This document shows positions 15,044 through 33,768 of a stretch of 64,000 nt of DNA, piece after piece. Every line of letters starts with the position of its first letter. Positions within the stretch are counted from its first letter, which is position 1. This stretch comes from Scylla paramamosain (Eukaryota; Arthropoda; Malacostraca; Decapoda; Portunidae): assembly GCF_035594125.1 (NCBI RefSeq), contig NC_087171.1:17329767-17393766 (forward strand). The letters are read 5' to 3'. The notes under the pieces are model-generated. The model searched no databases, had not been told where the DNA came from, and saw nothing but the letters and a program-made list of their open reading frames with translations. Made by a program: the position numbers and the translations under genes.

Positions 15044-15731
15044 CAGGTTTAATTTTCTCCCAGATATGGCGGCCTGCTTGGAAGATCGCACTAGTAAACT
15101 GCCGGCACAGTTAACACGCGTCATGCCGTGTCATCCTCCGTGCTGTAAATCTTGATAAAGAGTCAGATAGATGGCCACTTTTTCCCGGTTCTAATTATTT
15201 CGCACGCCATCGACGTCGTTAATTGTCGTGTAATGATCAGTCATTTTCCCGTGCCCTGTAATGAAGTTTATCGTTATGTCAGCAAACTTTCACTCAGCAG
15301 AAACGTTATTGCAGCAACGTACTCGTATCTTAATGTAATTGTAAAGGTCTTGTGTATTTACAGAATGGAAATATTGCTTATCCTGAACCTATATCTTGCA
15401 TAGAACGTCACATAAGACACCGTGTTGTGATTTCTAAGAGGGTTTTTTCTGTATCAAAGATAAAAACAAAACCAGGAGAAGATTCAACTGTAGGAGTCCT
15501 CGGTGCATAGCAAAAGTGGAGGACTAGTGCGTAGAACATCCAAACCTTTCTCGCTCTCTTTCATGTACTATAATTTTTTTCATCCCTTGGGCTTATTAAA
15601 TGTATCGAAAGCCACAAGAGTTCGTAGGCCTATTCTGATCAGGACTCTAGGCGATTCCGGCAAGGGATCTTGATACAACTTTGTAATACCAGTCCCCGAT
15701 AGCTGTTGTTCGTTTCTGTGTGTGTGTGTGT

Positions 15732-15767
<36 letters not shown>

Positions 15768-16828
15768 TGATGATGATGTGTAGGGCATATTACAAGATTA
15801 GGTTTGCTGTCATGTAATCTAATGTTGGTTTTTACATCACTTCGTGTTTACTATTCAAAGTGCACTATGTTCAATCAAAATGCCCGGTTCCCTTTGACGA
15901 GTTACCTCTATAAAGTATTGTGATTGCATCGTCCTAACTTTGAACGCTTAAAGTGCGACCTAAAAAGGAAGACGCTTAAATATGTTGATTAAAGCAACAC
16001 TCGTTTTCGGGCGAGGAGAATATGCGAGTGTATTTTGTAGAAGATAAAGAGGAAACTTTTGTGCGTGTGGCTTACTTATTACCATATCAACATCTTCCGT
16101 TGTGAAATGCTCGCACACTTTCTTTCCGCATCACACCTAAATCAGGAACCGTTGTGAGAGTAAGACTGCATCCCCTGTTATGAAGCACCCTACCCTTCCG
16201 TACCACATCTCACATCGAACTCAGCATACGAACCTACCACGCGATCGGATCCTATTTGAGAGAAGTCCACACACAGGAGTCTTGCTGATGTATCTCCTCA
16301 TGATGCTTCCTGGACACGTCCCGTAAAATTAATGGTGCTTCACTCAGATAGACGTGGAATTCGTGCTTACATTCTTGAGTATGCTCGCCTTAATGCTGGT
16401 TTTCTCAGCTTCGTATTTCTCTGGTCCCCGCCTCGCCTCGCCTCCCCAGTCTTGTTGGCGCCGGCATCCTCCTGCGCCCCTTCCTCTTTCGCTGCTGTAC
16501 ATATAGTCACTCGGAGGTTTCTCCTCACCCCTCACTTTCATTCATGTAAATATGAAACCCTGGTATCTTTTTTTTTTTTCTTTCCTTTTTATCACAGGTA
16601 GGAAGGGAGGCGGTGAGGGGAGCGGAATGAGGAATATCAACAGAGCCACGTGTACCAGAGTGCTTTTCCGTGGCTGGTAGAGGGGCTGTGGGTAAATACT
16701 GGCGATGAATTCACGGACAGTAAGAGCAGTTCGTGGTGATTCGGAATTATTCTGTAACTGGTGATATTGTGAGTGCGTATCTTCGTGTATAGCGTGTGAT
16801 TCTTTCTGACTTGGTGTTCGAGGAAGTT
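15044..16828. other. Unique non-coding sequence
   Basis: Contains an interrupted (GT)n plus GATGATGATG at 15716-15778. A polypyrimidine run ending in an acceptor-like CACAG at 16592-16596 has no open exon behind it. No gene is supported. Confidence 0.5.
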
Positions 16829-16880
16829 CAGAAATGTTTATTTGTTGTCACTTCAGAAATGTTTATATGTTGTCACTTAC

Positions 16881-16957
<77 letters not shown>
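16829..16957. repeat. 25-bp tandem duplication followed by (CT)n
   Basis: A 25-bp unit (CAGAAATGTTTAT-TGTTGTCACTT) occurs twice in tandem at 16829-16878 with one difference. A perfect CT tract follows at 16882-16957. Confidence 0.95.
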
Positions 16958-16961
<4 letters not shown>

Positions 16962-18116
16962 GAAATATATTTGTAAATCTTCCATATGCTAAAAAAAAAA
17001 TGATATGAAAATTCAACGGTGCATTTTCCTCTAAAAATATCCTCCCAAAACACATCTGGTCTTCATTTTACTTCCTCATGTTTTTTGTGTAAACAAGCGA
17101 CATTTTAGACGCGACAGCCTTCAGGCCAGACGGAGCAAACGGAGGCCAGATGGGACCAGCCAATCCTCGGTGGTGGATTGAAAGCCACTGCTGGAAGGAG
17201 CCGTGAGCCAGGCGCCTTTTGGGTGTAAAATCCTCCGGCACCGTGAGAGTAGCAAGGGAGAGCGAGGGTTACGACGCCTCGTGGGAGGATCAATAGCAAC
17301 GGGAGGGGAATGGCCCGCGGAGAAGGGAGGAGGGAAGTGGGAGAGAACGAAAGGCGACGGTCAGAGGGAGACGAAGAAAATGTGAGGTACTAAAGTAGAC
17401 GAGAAGAAAGGGCGGCGCGTGGAGGAACTGTGGAAGGCAGAGTTACGAGTATGCAAGGCGCCAACGGGAAGTTTGTGTAAAGTTAAAAATAAAAGCCTCT
17501 CAGCATGAAGCGCAATGTAATTATTGTAAGTTGCAATTACAGTAAGGGTTGCAGAGGCGTGTCTGCCTCCCCACCCATCCTCTGCCTTAATAAGTTAGAA
17601 TCGTGTCTCGTGCGTGTCGGCAGGAGGGGTGAGGGGAAAAGACGCGGGTCCTCTTACACCTCTAGGGCGGGTGCCTCTGGGTCTTGTAATGGCTGCTTAC
17701 AGTGCTACGATCGTTAATGTGAGTCATAAACAACACCCCTCGGCATTCCTCGCCACGCTCACACCTGCACATTTCACGCCACCAATACATAATAAGCTAT
17801 TTTTCTCCTGACTGAAAGAATCACATTACATTCCCACCTGCATTTCCAAAAACAGAACATAGGTAGAATTCTAATTGATAATGTGTGTGTATGCGTAGAA
17901 TGCAAACAACATGAACGACTAATAGTAAGATGTGGTGGCATTGTGTAATAGACGAGTAGTAAGTGCTGCTTTACATCAGTCTATTACTTTTTTTCGTTAT
18001 ACGTGAAGAAAGTTAAGACGGAGGACGATCGCTGTTGGTGGCTAGTATACAATCATCGGCTTAACTCAGTTCCGGGAGACACAAAGTAAGATTAGTGGGA
18101 TGGAAGCCAGACAAAC

Positions 18117-18118
<2 letters not shown>
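16958..18118. other. Unique sequence, GC-richer at 17100-17470
   Basis: 17100-17470 is CpG-containing and purine-rich. Open frames here have no recognised domain and no paired splice sites. A promoter-type region is possible but unproven. Confidence 0.4.

Positions 18119-18188
<70 letters not shown>
18119..18188. repeat. (GA)n array, left arm of an inverse pair
   Basis: Perfect GA tract of about 70 bp, complementary to the CT tract at 18244-18336, with a 55-bp spacer. Confidence 0.98.
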
Positions 18189-18192
<4 letters not shown>

Positions 18193-18241
18193 CAAAAGAA
18201 TCACATGCTGCCGCTATTCTTCTTCTGACGTTACCCCCCTC

Positions 18242-18243
<2 letters not shown>

Positions 18244-18336
<93 letters not shown>
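18244..18336. repeat. (CT)n array, right arm of an inverse pair
   Basis: Perfect CT tract of about 93 bp. With the upstream GA tract it could form a hairpin of about 70 bp in single-stranded DNA or RNA. Confidence 0.98.
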
Positions 18337-18340
<4 letters not shown>

Positions 18341-19222
18341 GTCTAGCTTGGGACACTACGTTATTATCAGCGAAAACATACTTATGATGGCGCTCGTCTT
18401 TCCCTTCTGGCTCCATCTGCCCCGAACATAAATAAGTTTGTGTGTTTGAGTGGCACATTTTCCCTCCGTTGTTGACCTCACCTGTCGTCCACCGAACTCA
18501 AGGTGTAAGATAAGACCAGCACTGTATTCAGCTCTCAGCAGCGGGGGACGCGCCAGCACCATATACAGCATCCCTTATGGGACTCGTAATCGCCACGAGA
18601 ACTTGCTCTGTAACTCATGAATGTTTATTGTGACGCAGGGGCATGTGCAAATACTCGTCGTGTGGAAATCCCTGTTAGATTGAAAGTAAGTGACTGTCAC
18701 GTCAAATAAACAACCTTCTTAAATGACTCGATGGGAACACGTAAATTTGTCTCTGCAGCCAAATAGATGCATGTTTGTGTGTTTGTGTCTGAAATCTGTT
18801 TTATAAATCATCCATACGTGTGAAAGAAAATTTTAATGTGTGCTGAAAATTGTCTTATGGTTTTAGCTTTGAACTTCTGAGGAACAAGTGTAAGGAAGGT
18901 GAGGGAGTTGTGACCCAGCGGGCAGGGCAACAGGTGCTGGTCACGCGCCTCTGTTGGAAAAAAAATAAATAAATAAAAAACTGAAAACTTCAACGACCAA
19001 GATTTTTAAGATTTACTGATATTTGTAAATGGTAGCTACTAAGTAAGAGAAAACACAAGCTAGTCCGTCACGTCTACAACAGCAGTTTAGTCAGAGGTGA
19101 AGCAAACATATGCAACAGGCGCAAACGACTGTGTGAAAGAGGACTAGCATCTTCATCTCTCGTACCGGTATCTAGACACTAAACTCTCCGACTTTACCAT
19201 CCAAGCCACTTCCGCCGCCGCC
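18337..19222 (+). promoter_or_regulatory. Region upstream of the first supported exon
   Basis: This 886-bp segment precedes the start codon at 19223 and should hold the 5' untranslated region, and perhaps the promoter if no upstream exon exists. I see no convincing TATA box at a sensible distance. The last 12 bases before the ATG are a CCGCC-rich leader in good translation-start context. Assignment rests on position only. Confidence 0.3.
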
Positions 19223-19477
19223 ATGATTGACTGGGTCAGCATTGTACGACACTCCCGGCGTCGCTTTAGCAACTATATGTATGCCGTGCCTTCGAGAGTA
19301 AGGCGGCGAAGAAAGAGACCCATCCTTCCCTCTGCTGCTGCTGCAGCTTCCGCGGCCCTGGCTGAGGAGCGGGATGGTTACGGCGCCGATGAGGAAGAGG
19401 GGAAGGAGGCTGGGCGGGGATCAGAGGCAGGAAGGTTCCACCCCTGTGATCTCTGTGGCTGTCTGCCCAGTAAACAC
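19223..19477 (+). CDS. Exon 1 of an unrecognised protein-coding gene
   Basis: The exon has 85 codons, ATG to CAC, ending at a strong GTGAGT donor in phase 0. The ATG follows CCGCCGCCGCC, a good initiation context. The peptide starts MIDWVSIVRHSRRRFSNYMY, then has an Arg-rich stretch (residues about 25-32, RVRRRRKR), an Ala run (38-46), an acidic/Gly segment (48-69) and a Cys motif CDLCGC (75-80) followed by LPSKH. The Ala run and basic and acidic segments are unlike the repeat-derived frames elsewhere. No catalytic domain is present. The basic N-terminus could be a localisation signal and the clustered Cys could be lipid-modified or metal-binding; both are guesses. The exon joins the one at 22607-22714 across a 3.1-kb intron. 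I do not recognise the family. Confidence 0.62.
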
Positions 19478-19682
19478 GTGAGTAAAGCTCTCCGCTTTTC
19501 TGCTTTATATGTTGACAATGTAATCTGACAACACTTGGAGAAGAGGTCGAAGTCGAAATACCGAGTGACGCTGCTCACGAGTAAAAAAGAATTTTAAAAA
19601 ATCTATTGCGGTGCATCATACCCAATAGAATACTTGTGTATTAAATGATGCAGTGAAAGTAAAAGTACAGTTTTCCATATTA

Positions 19683-19684
<2 letters not shown>

Positions 19685-19736
<52 letters not shown>

Positions 19737-19751
19737 GGTTGGTTGGTTGGT
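19685..19751. repeat. (GT)n followed by (TTGG)4
   Basis: About 51 bp of GT changes to TTGG units at about 19735. Confidence 0.97.
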
Positions 19752-20131
19752 GAGGAATAAGAGTGTGGGTGCGCGCCTGTGGTGGGGAGTTATGTGGAGT
19801 GGGGCAGACGGGACGTCTGTCATTGCTGCCATTCGTCCTTAAAACATAAGCCACCTGGCCTCTCCCTCCCCACCCCCACCAGCCAGGGGGATGACACCTG
19901 GCAACAGCTTCGCCAGATATTAATAAGTGGTATTGTGGCACGAGCACACGTGAGCAGCGTCTTTGAGAGGAGACACTCACAGGAGTCAGTGACCTGCGTG
20001 ACACAGACAGCGGCGTGGTGTGTGGCACACGTTCTCGTCCTGGGACACACGTGTGGTGCAATGCAAAGCACGCTCGTGTGGTGCTTTGTTCATAATGAAA
20101 ATGTTATAAACGTAATAAGGTTATGATGAAG

Positions 20132-20134
<3 letters not shown>

Positions 20135-20183
<49 letters not shown>

Positions 20184-20232
20184 TTAGTAATGATGATAAT
20201 AATAATAATTATTATTATTATTATTATTATTA

Positions 20233-20292
<60 letters not shown>
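20135..20292. repeat. (AAT)n-(ATT)n-(GTT)n array with internal inverted symmetry
   Basis: AAT units (20135-20182, again near 20197-20208) are followed by their reverse complement ATT (20209-20233), then GTT units to 20292. The AAT and ATT halves can pair. Confidence 0.97.
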
Positions 20293-20898
20293 AGAGAAAA
20301 GCATAGACGCTCAGTACTTACAGTATTCCTTTATTTTCTGTTACGTTTTGGAAAACAATCCCACCTCCAGAACCGTCAAAGTAAAACACTTGGTTGAAAA
20401 CCATCAAAATCCAGTAAAACACCTCTTGAGGAGGGGGAGGAAGACATTGACTTGCTGGTCGTACAGCGGGGATCACTTAAGCTCCTGTGAGCTGCAGCAG
20501 GATCAGTAGTAGCAGTAATGGTAGCGGTAGTGGTGATGGTGGTAGTATTGCTTCTGGTTGTGGCGACGTTAACTGTTGTCCATTCGCTAAGTACAGGTGA
20601 TCTAGTAGTGTTAACACTCTACTCTACATCTGTGTGACTGTAACATACCTGTACGTGCAGCATTAAAGGAAGAGAACCGTGTGCCGCACCTCAGCCTGAG
20701 CCCCACCTGTCGACGCGTCCGCTGCCTTGCTTCTTGATCCCATAACTTGCTTATTTTGCAAGGCGAGACGTTTGTGAAATGTCAACAACCTTCCACCTGT
20801 TACAATAATATTTTTTGCTCATGACTTCCATTAACTGTGCTTTCCAAGACCCATCCTTTGCCGCTATACCTTTCTGCTTCAGACATCAATATCTAATA

Positions 20899-21233
<335 letters not shown>

Positions 21234-21572
21234 ATCTAGTACGAGTACATACCTCTTTCTACGTATATTAAGCCTCGTTCGGTCATTCCCTGTACTGTTT
21301 TCCGTTTGCACTACGTCGCGTTTACTATTAATGGCTGGTCCTCTGCCGCACTCCCAATCATGTTAAACTATACGTCTTTGTAGAAATGTTTGAGCTGTTT
21401 TTACTTGCTGTAGTTATTGTACAAGGCATAATGATACTTACGGGCTTACAAAGATGGATATTTTCCTTTTTTTTTCTTTTTTTTCTTTCCAACCAGTGTA
21501 TGCGTTTATGGCAAGTTAAGTTTAGAGTGTACGATTATTTATAGAGGTGAGGCATCAAAACTGTGGTGAAGC

Positions 21573-21573
<1 letters not shown>

Positions 21574-21606
<33 letters not shown>
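21574..21606. repeat. (GT)n tract
   Basis: Perfect GT run, complementary to the (CA)n run 124 bp downstream. Confidence 0.95.
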
Positions 21607-21609
<3 letters not shown>

Positions 21610-21729
21610 GTGAAGGGAAGGTACACAGGTGAATTAGCGACCGATCAAACTCTCCATTACCTGTCACTCTGATCCTCCTGCCTCGTAAATCTGAGCCGCC
21701 ACTCCGGAGGCAATGACACCCCGACGCAT

Positions 21730-21730
<1 letters not shown>

Positions 21731-21789
<59 letters not shown>
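21731..21789. repeat. (CA)n tract, about 59 bp
   Basis: Perfect CA run after a GCATG edge. Confidence 0.97.
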
Positions 21790-21791
<2 letters not shown>

Positions 21792-21903
21792 TGCTATCTC
21801 GAAAAATAATGGCGGTTCAATAAGTTTGTCACTTGAAAAGGGAAAAATGCACATGGTTTTAGATCTAAAGTAATGCTGACCTTCAATTTTGTGACAGTAA
21901 TGG

Positions 21904-21906
<3 letters not shown>

Positions 21907-21965
<59 letters not shown>
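21907..21965. repeat. (GA)n tract, about 59 bp
   Basis: Perfect GA run. Confidence 0.97.
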
Positions 21966-21968
<3 letters not shown>

Positions 21969-22474
21969 CATCACGATCACACCCAAACGTCACAACAAAT
22001 ACACCGCTCCTTCAGATATTAACAGGAGAGACAGTCTTTCAATTTTCTGCCTTTTAATGTCTTGCATTTTCTTAGTTTGGAACTTTAATAAACAACTGTA
22101 CATTCTTAACCATCACTGACTCTTCCGCCTGAGTACACCACGCCTTCTCTCTTTGGCTGGCGAGGAAGACTAAACCTTATTAAGATCACAGAGGCGGAGG
22201 GTGCAGGGCTGGTGTTATATTCAGCAAGTAGGGTGGCTTTGATACCAAGTGTACCGAGCAATATGCCCGCCACGCCCTTGCACAGCTTCCTCGCCTTGGC
22301 TCATTTCCTCTCCCTCCCATGAACCCCAACCACCCCCTTAGCTATTTAATGTACTCAAATTGGATTATATTTTCGTCTCCGGTTGTTGTGTGATTACTGT
22401 TTTATACTTTTTTTCTTAAGTCGCTGATGTGTTTCGCGTAGGTGGTGTTAAGAAAATAGGATGTAATTAAGTTA

Positions 22475-22478
<4 letters not shown>

Positions 22479-22522
<44 letters not shown>
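22479..22522. repeat. (GT)n tract, about 44 bp
   Basis: Perfect GT run 85 bp upstream of the exon 2 acceptor, close to where a branch-point region would lie. Confidence 0.97.
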
Positions 22523-22525
<3 letters not shown>

Positions 22526-22606
22526 CATGTATGTTTATGCTTCAGATCAAGGCAGTGTTAAAAGTTACCTTCACAACTAACCCATCATTTCTTTCCTCTC
22601 TTGCAG

Positions 22607-22714
22607 AAATCCCGATACAGTGAAGCCGTGCCTCCCGTCAGCGCCTCGCAGATGAAGGACATATCCGTCCTGGATGGCGTCCCTCGCTCCGCTCATAACC
22701 ACGACGTAGCAAAG
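22607..22714 (+). CDS. Exon 2 of the same unrecognised gene
   Basis: A 108-bp exon (36 codons) between a strong polypyrimidine acceptor (TTTCCTCTCTTGCAG) and an AAG|GTAAGA donor. Entry and exit are both phase 0, matching the phase-0 end of exon 1, and only this frame is needed to read through. The peptide begins KSRYSEAVPPVSASQMKDIS and ends NHDVAK; it is hydrophilic, with Ser/Pro content suggesting a disordered linker. Joined to exon 1 it follows ...CGCLPSKH. No domain is recognised, so the family is unknown. The paired splice signals and phase agreement are the main support. Confidence 0.62.
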
Positions 22715-22756
22715 GTAAGACAACGACCACTGCTGCAGGAGTCACTACATACACTA

Positions 22757-22803
22757 ATTTATTATCGTTATTATTATTGTTATTATTATTGTTGTTGTCG
22801 TTG
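22757..22803. repeat. (ATT/GTT)n short array
   Basis: Imperfect ATT units with GTT and TCG variants. Confidence 0.85.
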
Positions 22804-22889
22804 TTTTTCTTGCGTTTCTTACAGTATCTATACCTGCTTTCTATTATTATTTAGTAGCTAGTATAAGACATTAATTTCTGATGCACAGT

Positions 22890-23500
22890 TTTCTACACGG
22901 CCTCGAATATTTAATCTACTTATTCTGCATTTCATTTACATATCTTTCAGTTTCTGTAAGACTCAGGCCACTGTTGTAGGACACCCTAAATTGACTGGAG
23001 TATTTATGAATCTTCTGGCCGTCGCTTCCTACAATTTCTATACCCATTCACTTGCTGCATGGCTGCCTCGTTCTTCTTAGCTCCTGGCACCACTCTCAAG
23101 ATATCGAGGCAGACCACATAGACTCGAAAAATGATGAGTTCTTTATTGTTGCTTCGTATCATCCACCTTCCACAAGACAGTGACCTCCGATAAAGACATT
23201 CTCCTTTTAGACTCGTGATTATTATTCTTTCCTCTTGTCACTTCCTGTTTTCGACGTTTTTTTATTACCAAGCACCGTCGATACAGAGCTTTAGACTCGA
23301 ATATTTAATAATTCTTCATCTATCACTTCTTTTAATTTATATTTTCAACTAGTATCAGAAAAAAAATACATGAATCGATTGTTTATCAATGCTTTAATTC
23401 TCCGTCCTTGTGATTTCTGTACGTTGACTCCATCTGGTGTATGGCTGCCTAGTTCCTCTTAACACCTGGCGCTGCCATTAAGGTGTACAGGCAGCAGAGG
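22890..23500. repeat. Diverged direct duplication, ~380-394-bp offset
   Basis: CTCGAATATTTAAT at 22902 recurs at 23296 (offset 394), and ATGGCTGCCT-GTTC at 23059 recurs at 23441 (offset 382) with related sequence to about 23110 and 23500 (TTCTTAGCTCCTGGC against TCTTAACACCTGGC). The copies are in the same order and orientation but well diverged, so this is an old tandem duplication or two insertions of one repeat. Confidence 0.6.
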
Positions 23501-23612
23501 CTCCACTCATGCGGGGCGAGACGTGACTTTACACTCCCCACGCTGAGTTACGACCCTTTCCCCCAAGGAATGCTTCCCCCAACACTCGTTGCCGTAGTTT
23601 TATCATCAAAGG

Positions 23613-23613
<1 letters not shown>

Positions 23614-23696
<83 letters not shown>
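23614..23696. repeat. (CT)n array, about 83 bp
   Basis: Perfect CT run. Confidence 0.98.
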
Positions 23697-23699
<3 letters not shown>

Positions 23700-23825
23700 T
23701 CAACCCGTAAATAATCAATGTCCAACACACACTTACGGGCAAACTTGAATTCCTTCCCATCCTGATAGTTTTATTTTCTTCATTTTTTTTTTTTTTTCCG
23801 GGAGACGCCAAAAACAGCACCATAG

Positions 23826-23891
<66 letters not shown>
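23826..23891. repeat. (CA)n array, about 66 bp
   Basis: Perfect CA run, preceded at 23786-23798 by a poly(T) stretch. Confidence 0.98.
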
Positions 23892-24621
<730 letters not shown>

Positions 24622-24713
24622 TTCATTTCATATTTGCAAATGAGCGTCATTTTATGCGTATATTGCATTATCTCATTTCATTCTGATCGTTCTTCATTCA
24701 ACATTTTTTTGTG

Positions 24714-24715
<2 letters not shown>

Positions 24716-24782
<67 letters not shown>
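24716..24782. repeat. (GA)n array, inverse partner of the CT array upstream
   Basis: Perfect GA run complementary to 24523-24618, with a 97-bp spacer. Confidence 0.98.
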
Positions 24783-28153
<3,371 letters not shown>

Positions 28154-28246
<93 letters not shown>

Positions 28247-28270
28247 ACACACACACACACACACACACAC
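28154..28270. repeat. (CA)n array with one CAAT interruption
   Basis: About 117 bp of CA dinucleotides, interrupted once near 28242-28246. Confidence 0.97.
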
Positions 28271-29589
28271 GTTACGTAAATATTTAAGTTTTCTCACTTT
28301 CCCGTCGATCATACCAGCTTCTTAAAAAAAAACGCGTAATTAATGTTATTTTTGGTAGCAGTGTCGTTCTTACCAGTCTTCAGGAGTGCCTTGTTTAGCC
28401 GCAGGGCCCCGAGATTATAATTACAACAGTGTACGATGGCGGATGTCAATATAATCATAATCTTCATATATTCTTCCGTGAGAGACTGAAGATAGTGGCG
28501 AGGAGCACAGGGTATGAGTGTCTGTATGACTGAAGGCGATAGATGAGAAAAAAATAATTAAATAAAAAGACGAGTAACATGTAGAAGAGAATGGTAAGAA
28601 GGAGGAGGAGAAGGAGGAGAGCAATAATCGTATGTGGCGGGAGCGGGGAGAGTTAGCAGGAGAGGTTTTACGTTGAGGAGACCGCTCAGTGGCCCTCAGT
28701 TTACCCTCAACCTTGGTGGCGGAAGGGTGTGTGTCCCCAAACTTCTCGTCTCTCTGTCGCGCGCTCTTCAATGCAACAACCTGTATTAGTGATGCCGTTG
28801 AATATCCCTGGCTTTGGCACCTGTTATAGTTCATGGTGTTTTATATATGCAGACACTGGTAGCTATGGTATACAGACAGCGAAGACTGCGATGGTGCCCC
28901 AGTGCTTGCAGCCGGGGTAAAACTTGAAATTTTTACTTATGCCTCGTGATGCGTTGATATCTATGATTGAACTGCGTGGAGGCGTGCCCGAGAATGCGGC
29001 GCTGCGTCAGGAGATACGAAGAAACCATCAAGATTGGCTCGTAAAAAATCGAAATGTGAGGCGTTTGGTCCACTTTCAAGGTGTGCTTCTCTCCTCAGGG
29101 GGCATCGTGCTCACTATTGAAACTTATTGCCTGTTACATATCATATCCGCAACTTTTCGTAATCATCGTCATTATACAACCAACTTTATACAGAAATAAA
29201 CCTTAGGCATGTGTGTGCTGACTCGTCCCCGAAGGATGGGAACACGTGCTGGGATGAAAGTAGGCTTGTGAAACCTTGAGTGAGCTGCTTGCCGCGTACA
29301 CTGACCAAGAAAAATTAGTTGACCTTTTTCACTGGCACTCTCAGAGCTTGTCCATCCCTCCTCCACCTTTTAGCTCAGTCGCCAGAACTGTCCAGGGCTT
29401 GGCTGTTGGTCCCTCGCGTGTGTACAGCAAATAAAGATTACTAATGCCATGCAGGCCAGTCACACACGCTGTACATTAAAGCGGCAACTCTACGAACACG
29501 ACTATAAATATTTGTCTTTAGATTTATTTTTAACTCAGAACACTGATCGTAAAAATCGGAGAAATGATAATAGCTCTCGACGCTGAAAG

Positions 29590-29593
<4 letters not shown>
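28271..29593. other. Unique sequence with an unassigned open frame
   Basis: 28924-29199 on the + strand encodes a mixed-composition stretch (for example ELRGGVPENAALRQEIRRN). It looks more protein-like than neighbouring frames, but the AG before it (28915) lacks a pyrimidine tract and no donor closes it. I do not call it as an exon. Confidence 0.3.

Positions 29594-29653
<60 letters not shown>
29594..29653. repeat. (GT)n array, about 60 bp
   Basis: Perfect GT run. Confidence 0.98.
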
Positions 29654-29657
<4 letters not shown>

Positions 29658-29741
29658 GTGTGTATCTATCTTCACGTTTTCTCTCTTTCATTACTCATTC
29701 ATTTCTTTATTTTCTCATTTGCATATGTAGGCAAGCGGGAC

Positions 29742-29922
<181 letters not shown>

Positions 29923-30018
29923 ACCTGCCGGCAGCCGTGGTTGGTGTCACAAGCCGGATGGCGTTAAATATTTCAGTAATGATTACTTTACTCCTTGTTT
30001 ACGTAAAAATTCTGGACA

Positions 30019-30020
<2 letters not shown>

Positions 30021-30076
<56 letters not shown>
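30021..30076. repeat. (CT)n array, about 56 bp
   Basis: Perfect CT run. Confidence 0.98.
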
Positions 30077-30078
<2 letters not shown>

Positions 30079-30282
30079 CTCGGCAGGCATGGATGTGGCT
30101 CTGGTTCTAAGTGGAAGAGGTTGAGTTTTGTTATTTTGTCAAACATTCACGTTCATTGCCCGTTTTTCATCACAAATGTATGCGTCTCATAAGTAAATGA
30201 CAGATACTCGGTAATATCTTATTTACGGATTACTTTTCTTATTTATATAGTAGTAATTCACTTACTCCATTATTTTAAGTAA

Positions 30283-30530
<248 letters not shown>

Positions 30531-30936
30531 ATAGGTCATCAATAAATCTGTAGGTAGTGTTTTTGTCGAGACGAACGGGAGGCGGCAAGGTTGCCCGGAG
30601 ACAGGGGCAGGAGAGGCAAGTCGTGTTGGCAGGAGGCAGTAAATTAAAAATAAGGGGGTAAATTGAGGAAAGTAAGTCGTAATCAAAATTTCTATTCAAA
30701 AAGCTTCAAATAATGTCAGATGCATTACGAGAGAAAAAATTAAAGTATAAAATTTATTTAGCAGGAAGCGCTGGATTGAAGTGTCGAGAATGCAAATATG
30801 AAAACTACGTGCACTGATGGATTATTTTCATCATTAGCTTCAAGGAACTTTTTAGACAAAAAAAAATTTTGTCTTTTAACTGACTTCATATGACCTTTTA
30901 CCCTTTACGCCATGTCTCTTCCCTTTCTGTCTCCTA

Positions 30937-32402
<1,466 letters not shown>

Positions 32403-32549
32403 CCTGGTGGTGCTGCGGTGGTGGTGGTGATGGTGAAGGTGGTGGTGGTGGTGGTGCTAAAGGCGATAGCAGCGACATTAGTGCTTTACTGTAGTCTTCT
32501 TCTTCTTCTTCTTTTTCTTCTTCTTCTTCTTCTTCTTCTTCTTCTTCTT
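32403..32549. repeat. (GGT)n and (CTT)n trinucleotide cluster
   Basis: GGT units with GAT variants (32403-32457) and CTT units (32493-32549), separated by 35 bp. Confidence 0.93.
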
Positions 32550-32655
32550 CACTTTCATCATCATCAATATCTCATTTTTTCTCTACGAATCCGGATACTT
32601 CTAGGATATTTTAATCAGAATTCCTAAATTTCCTCAAAGGAATAGAAAAACTCGT

Positions 32656-32705
<50 letters not shown>
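32656..32705. repeat. (GT)n array, about 50 bp
   Basis: Perfect GT run; complementary to the CA array beginning at 32932. Confidence 0.97.
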
Positions 32706-32709
<4 letters not shown>

Positions 32710-32931
32710 CAGGAGACTTGTAGCATTCGTGCCTCTAGGGGACGAAGCAATAAATAGTCGTGCATTGGTGAGGGGAACGAGGGGAGTCTGTAGGTAGGGA
32801 GGGGAGGGAGGGAGAGAGGGAGAGTGAGTGAGTCATCCTTTGTATCCTTGTAAAAGAACCTCTCACGAGACACAGCTCTTGACACATTCTTGCATTCTGC
32901 CTTCCCGCCAAACTGCTATATGTCACCTGCT

Positions 32932-33112
<181 letters not shown>

Positions 33113-33267
33113 CAAGAACCAAGGCATAGATGATAATTACGTCCATATTACTTTCTCTGTTCCTTTTCCATTGCCTTGATAATGATGTTTTTTTTTTACT
33201 TATGAAGTTTTTTTTTCATGTAGGTAACAAGATGATAACTCCTCCTTTACCTCTGACAGTTTTTATC

Positions 33268-33422
<155 letters not shown>

Positions 33423-33768
33423 AATCCATTCGATCAGTTTAGTATTATTTTCATAATTAGCACTTCTCCATATTTGTTTCCAAATTAGATAATGCTGCTC
33501 TTATTTTATATCAATGGCTTGTTTTCGTCTTTTATTCACCTCTTCTATATTTTTGTTTGTGTTCTTCCTCATATCTATCTTTCGGTATGTGCATCTCTGT
33601 TCATCAGATAAACTCAGGCTCTGCTCCTTTCCTTTCCCTTCTTTTCCTTTATTTTCCTTGACATGCTTCTTCTACTAAGTGCTCTTCATTAAAATACTCG
33701 TAGAAAATTAAATTAAGAAGATAAATTAAAACCTAAACCTCTCATTTCAGCTCATCTGGAAGCGGGAA

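Noticed and set aside
28924..29199. Protein-like + frame (ELRGGVPENAALRQEIRRN)
   Set aside because: Composition is plausible, but no pyrimidine tract precedes the only nearby AG and no donor follows. Kept only as a note.
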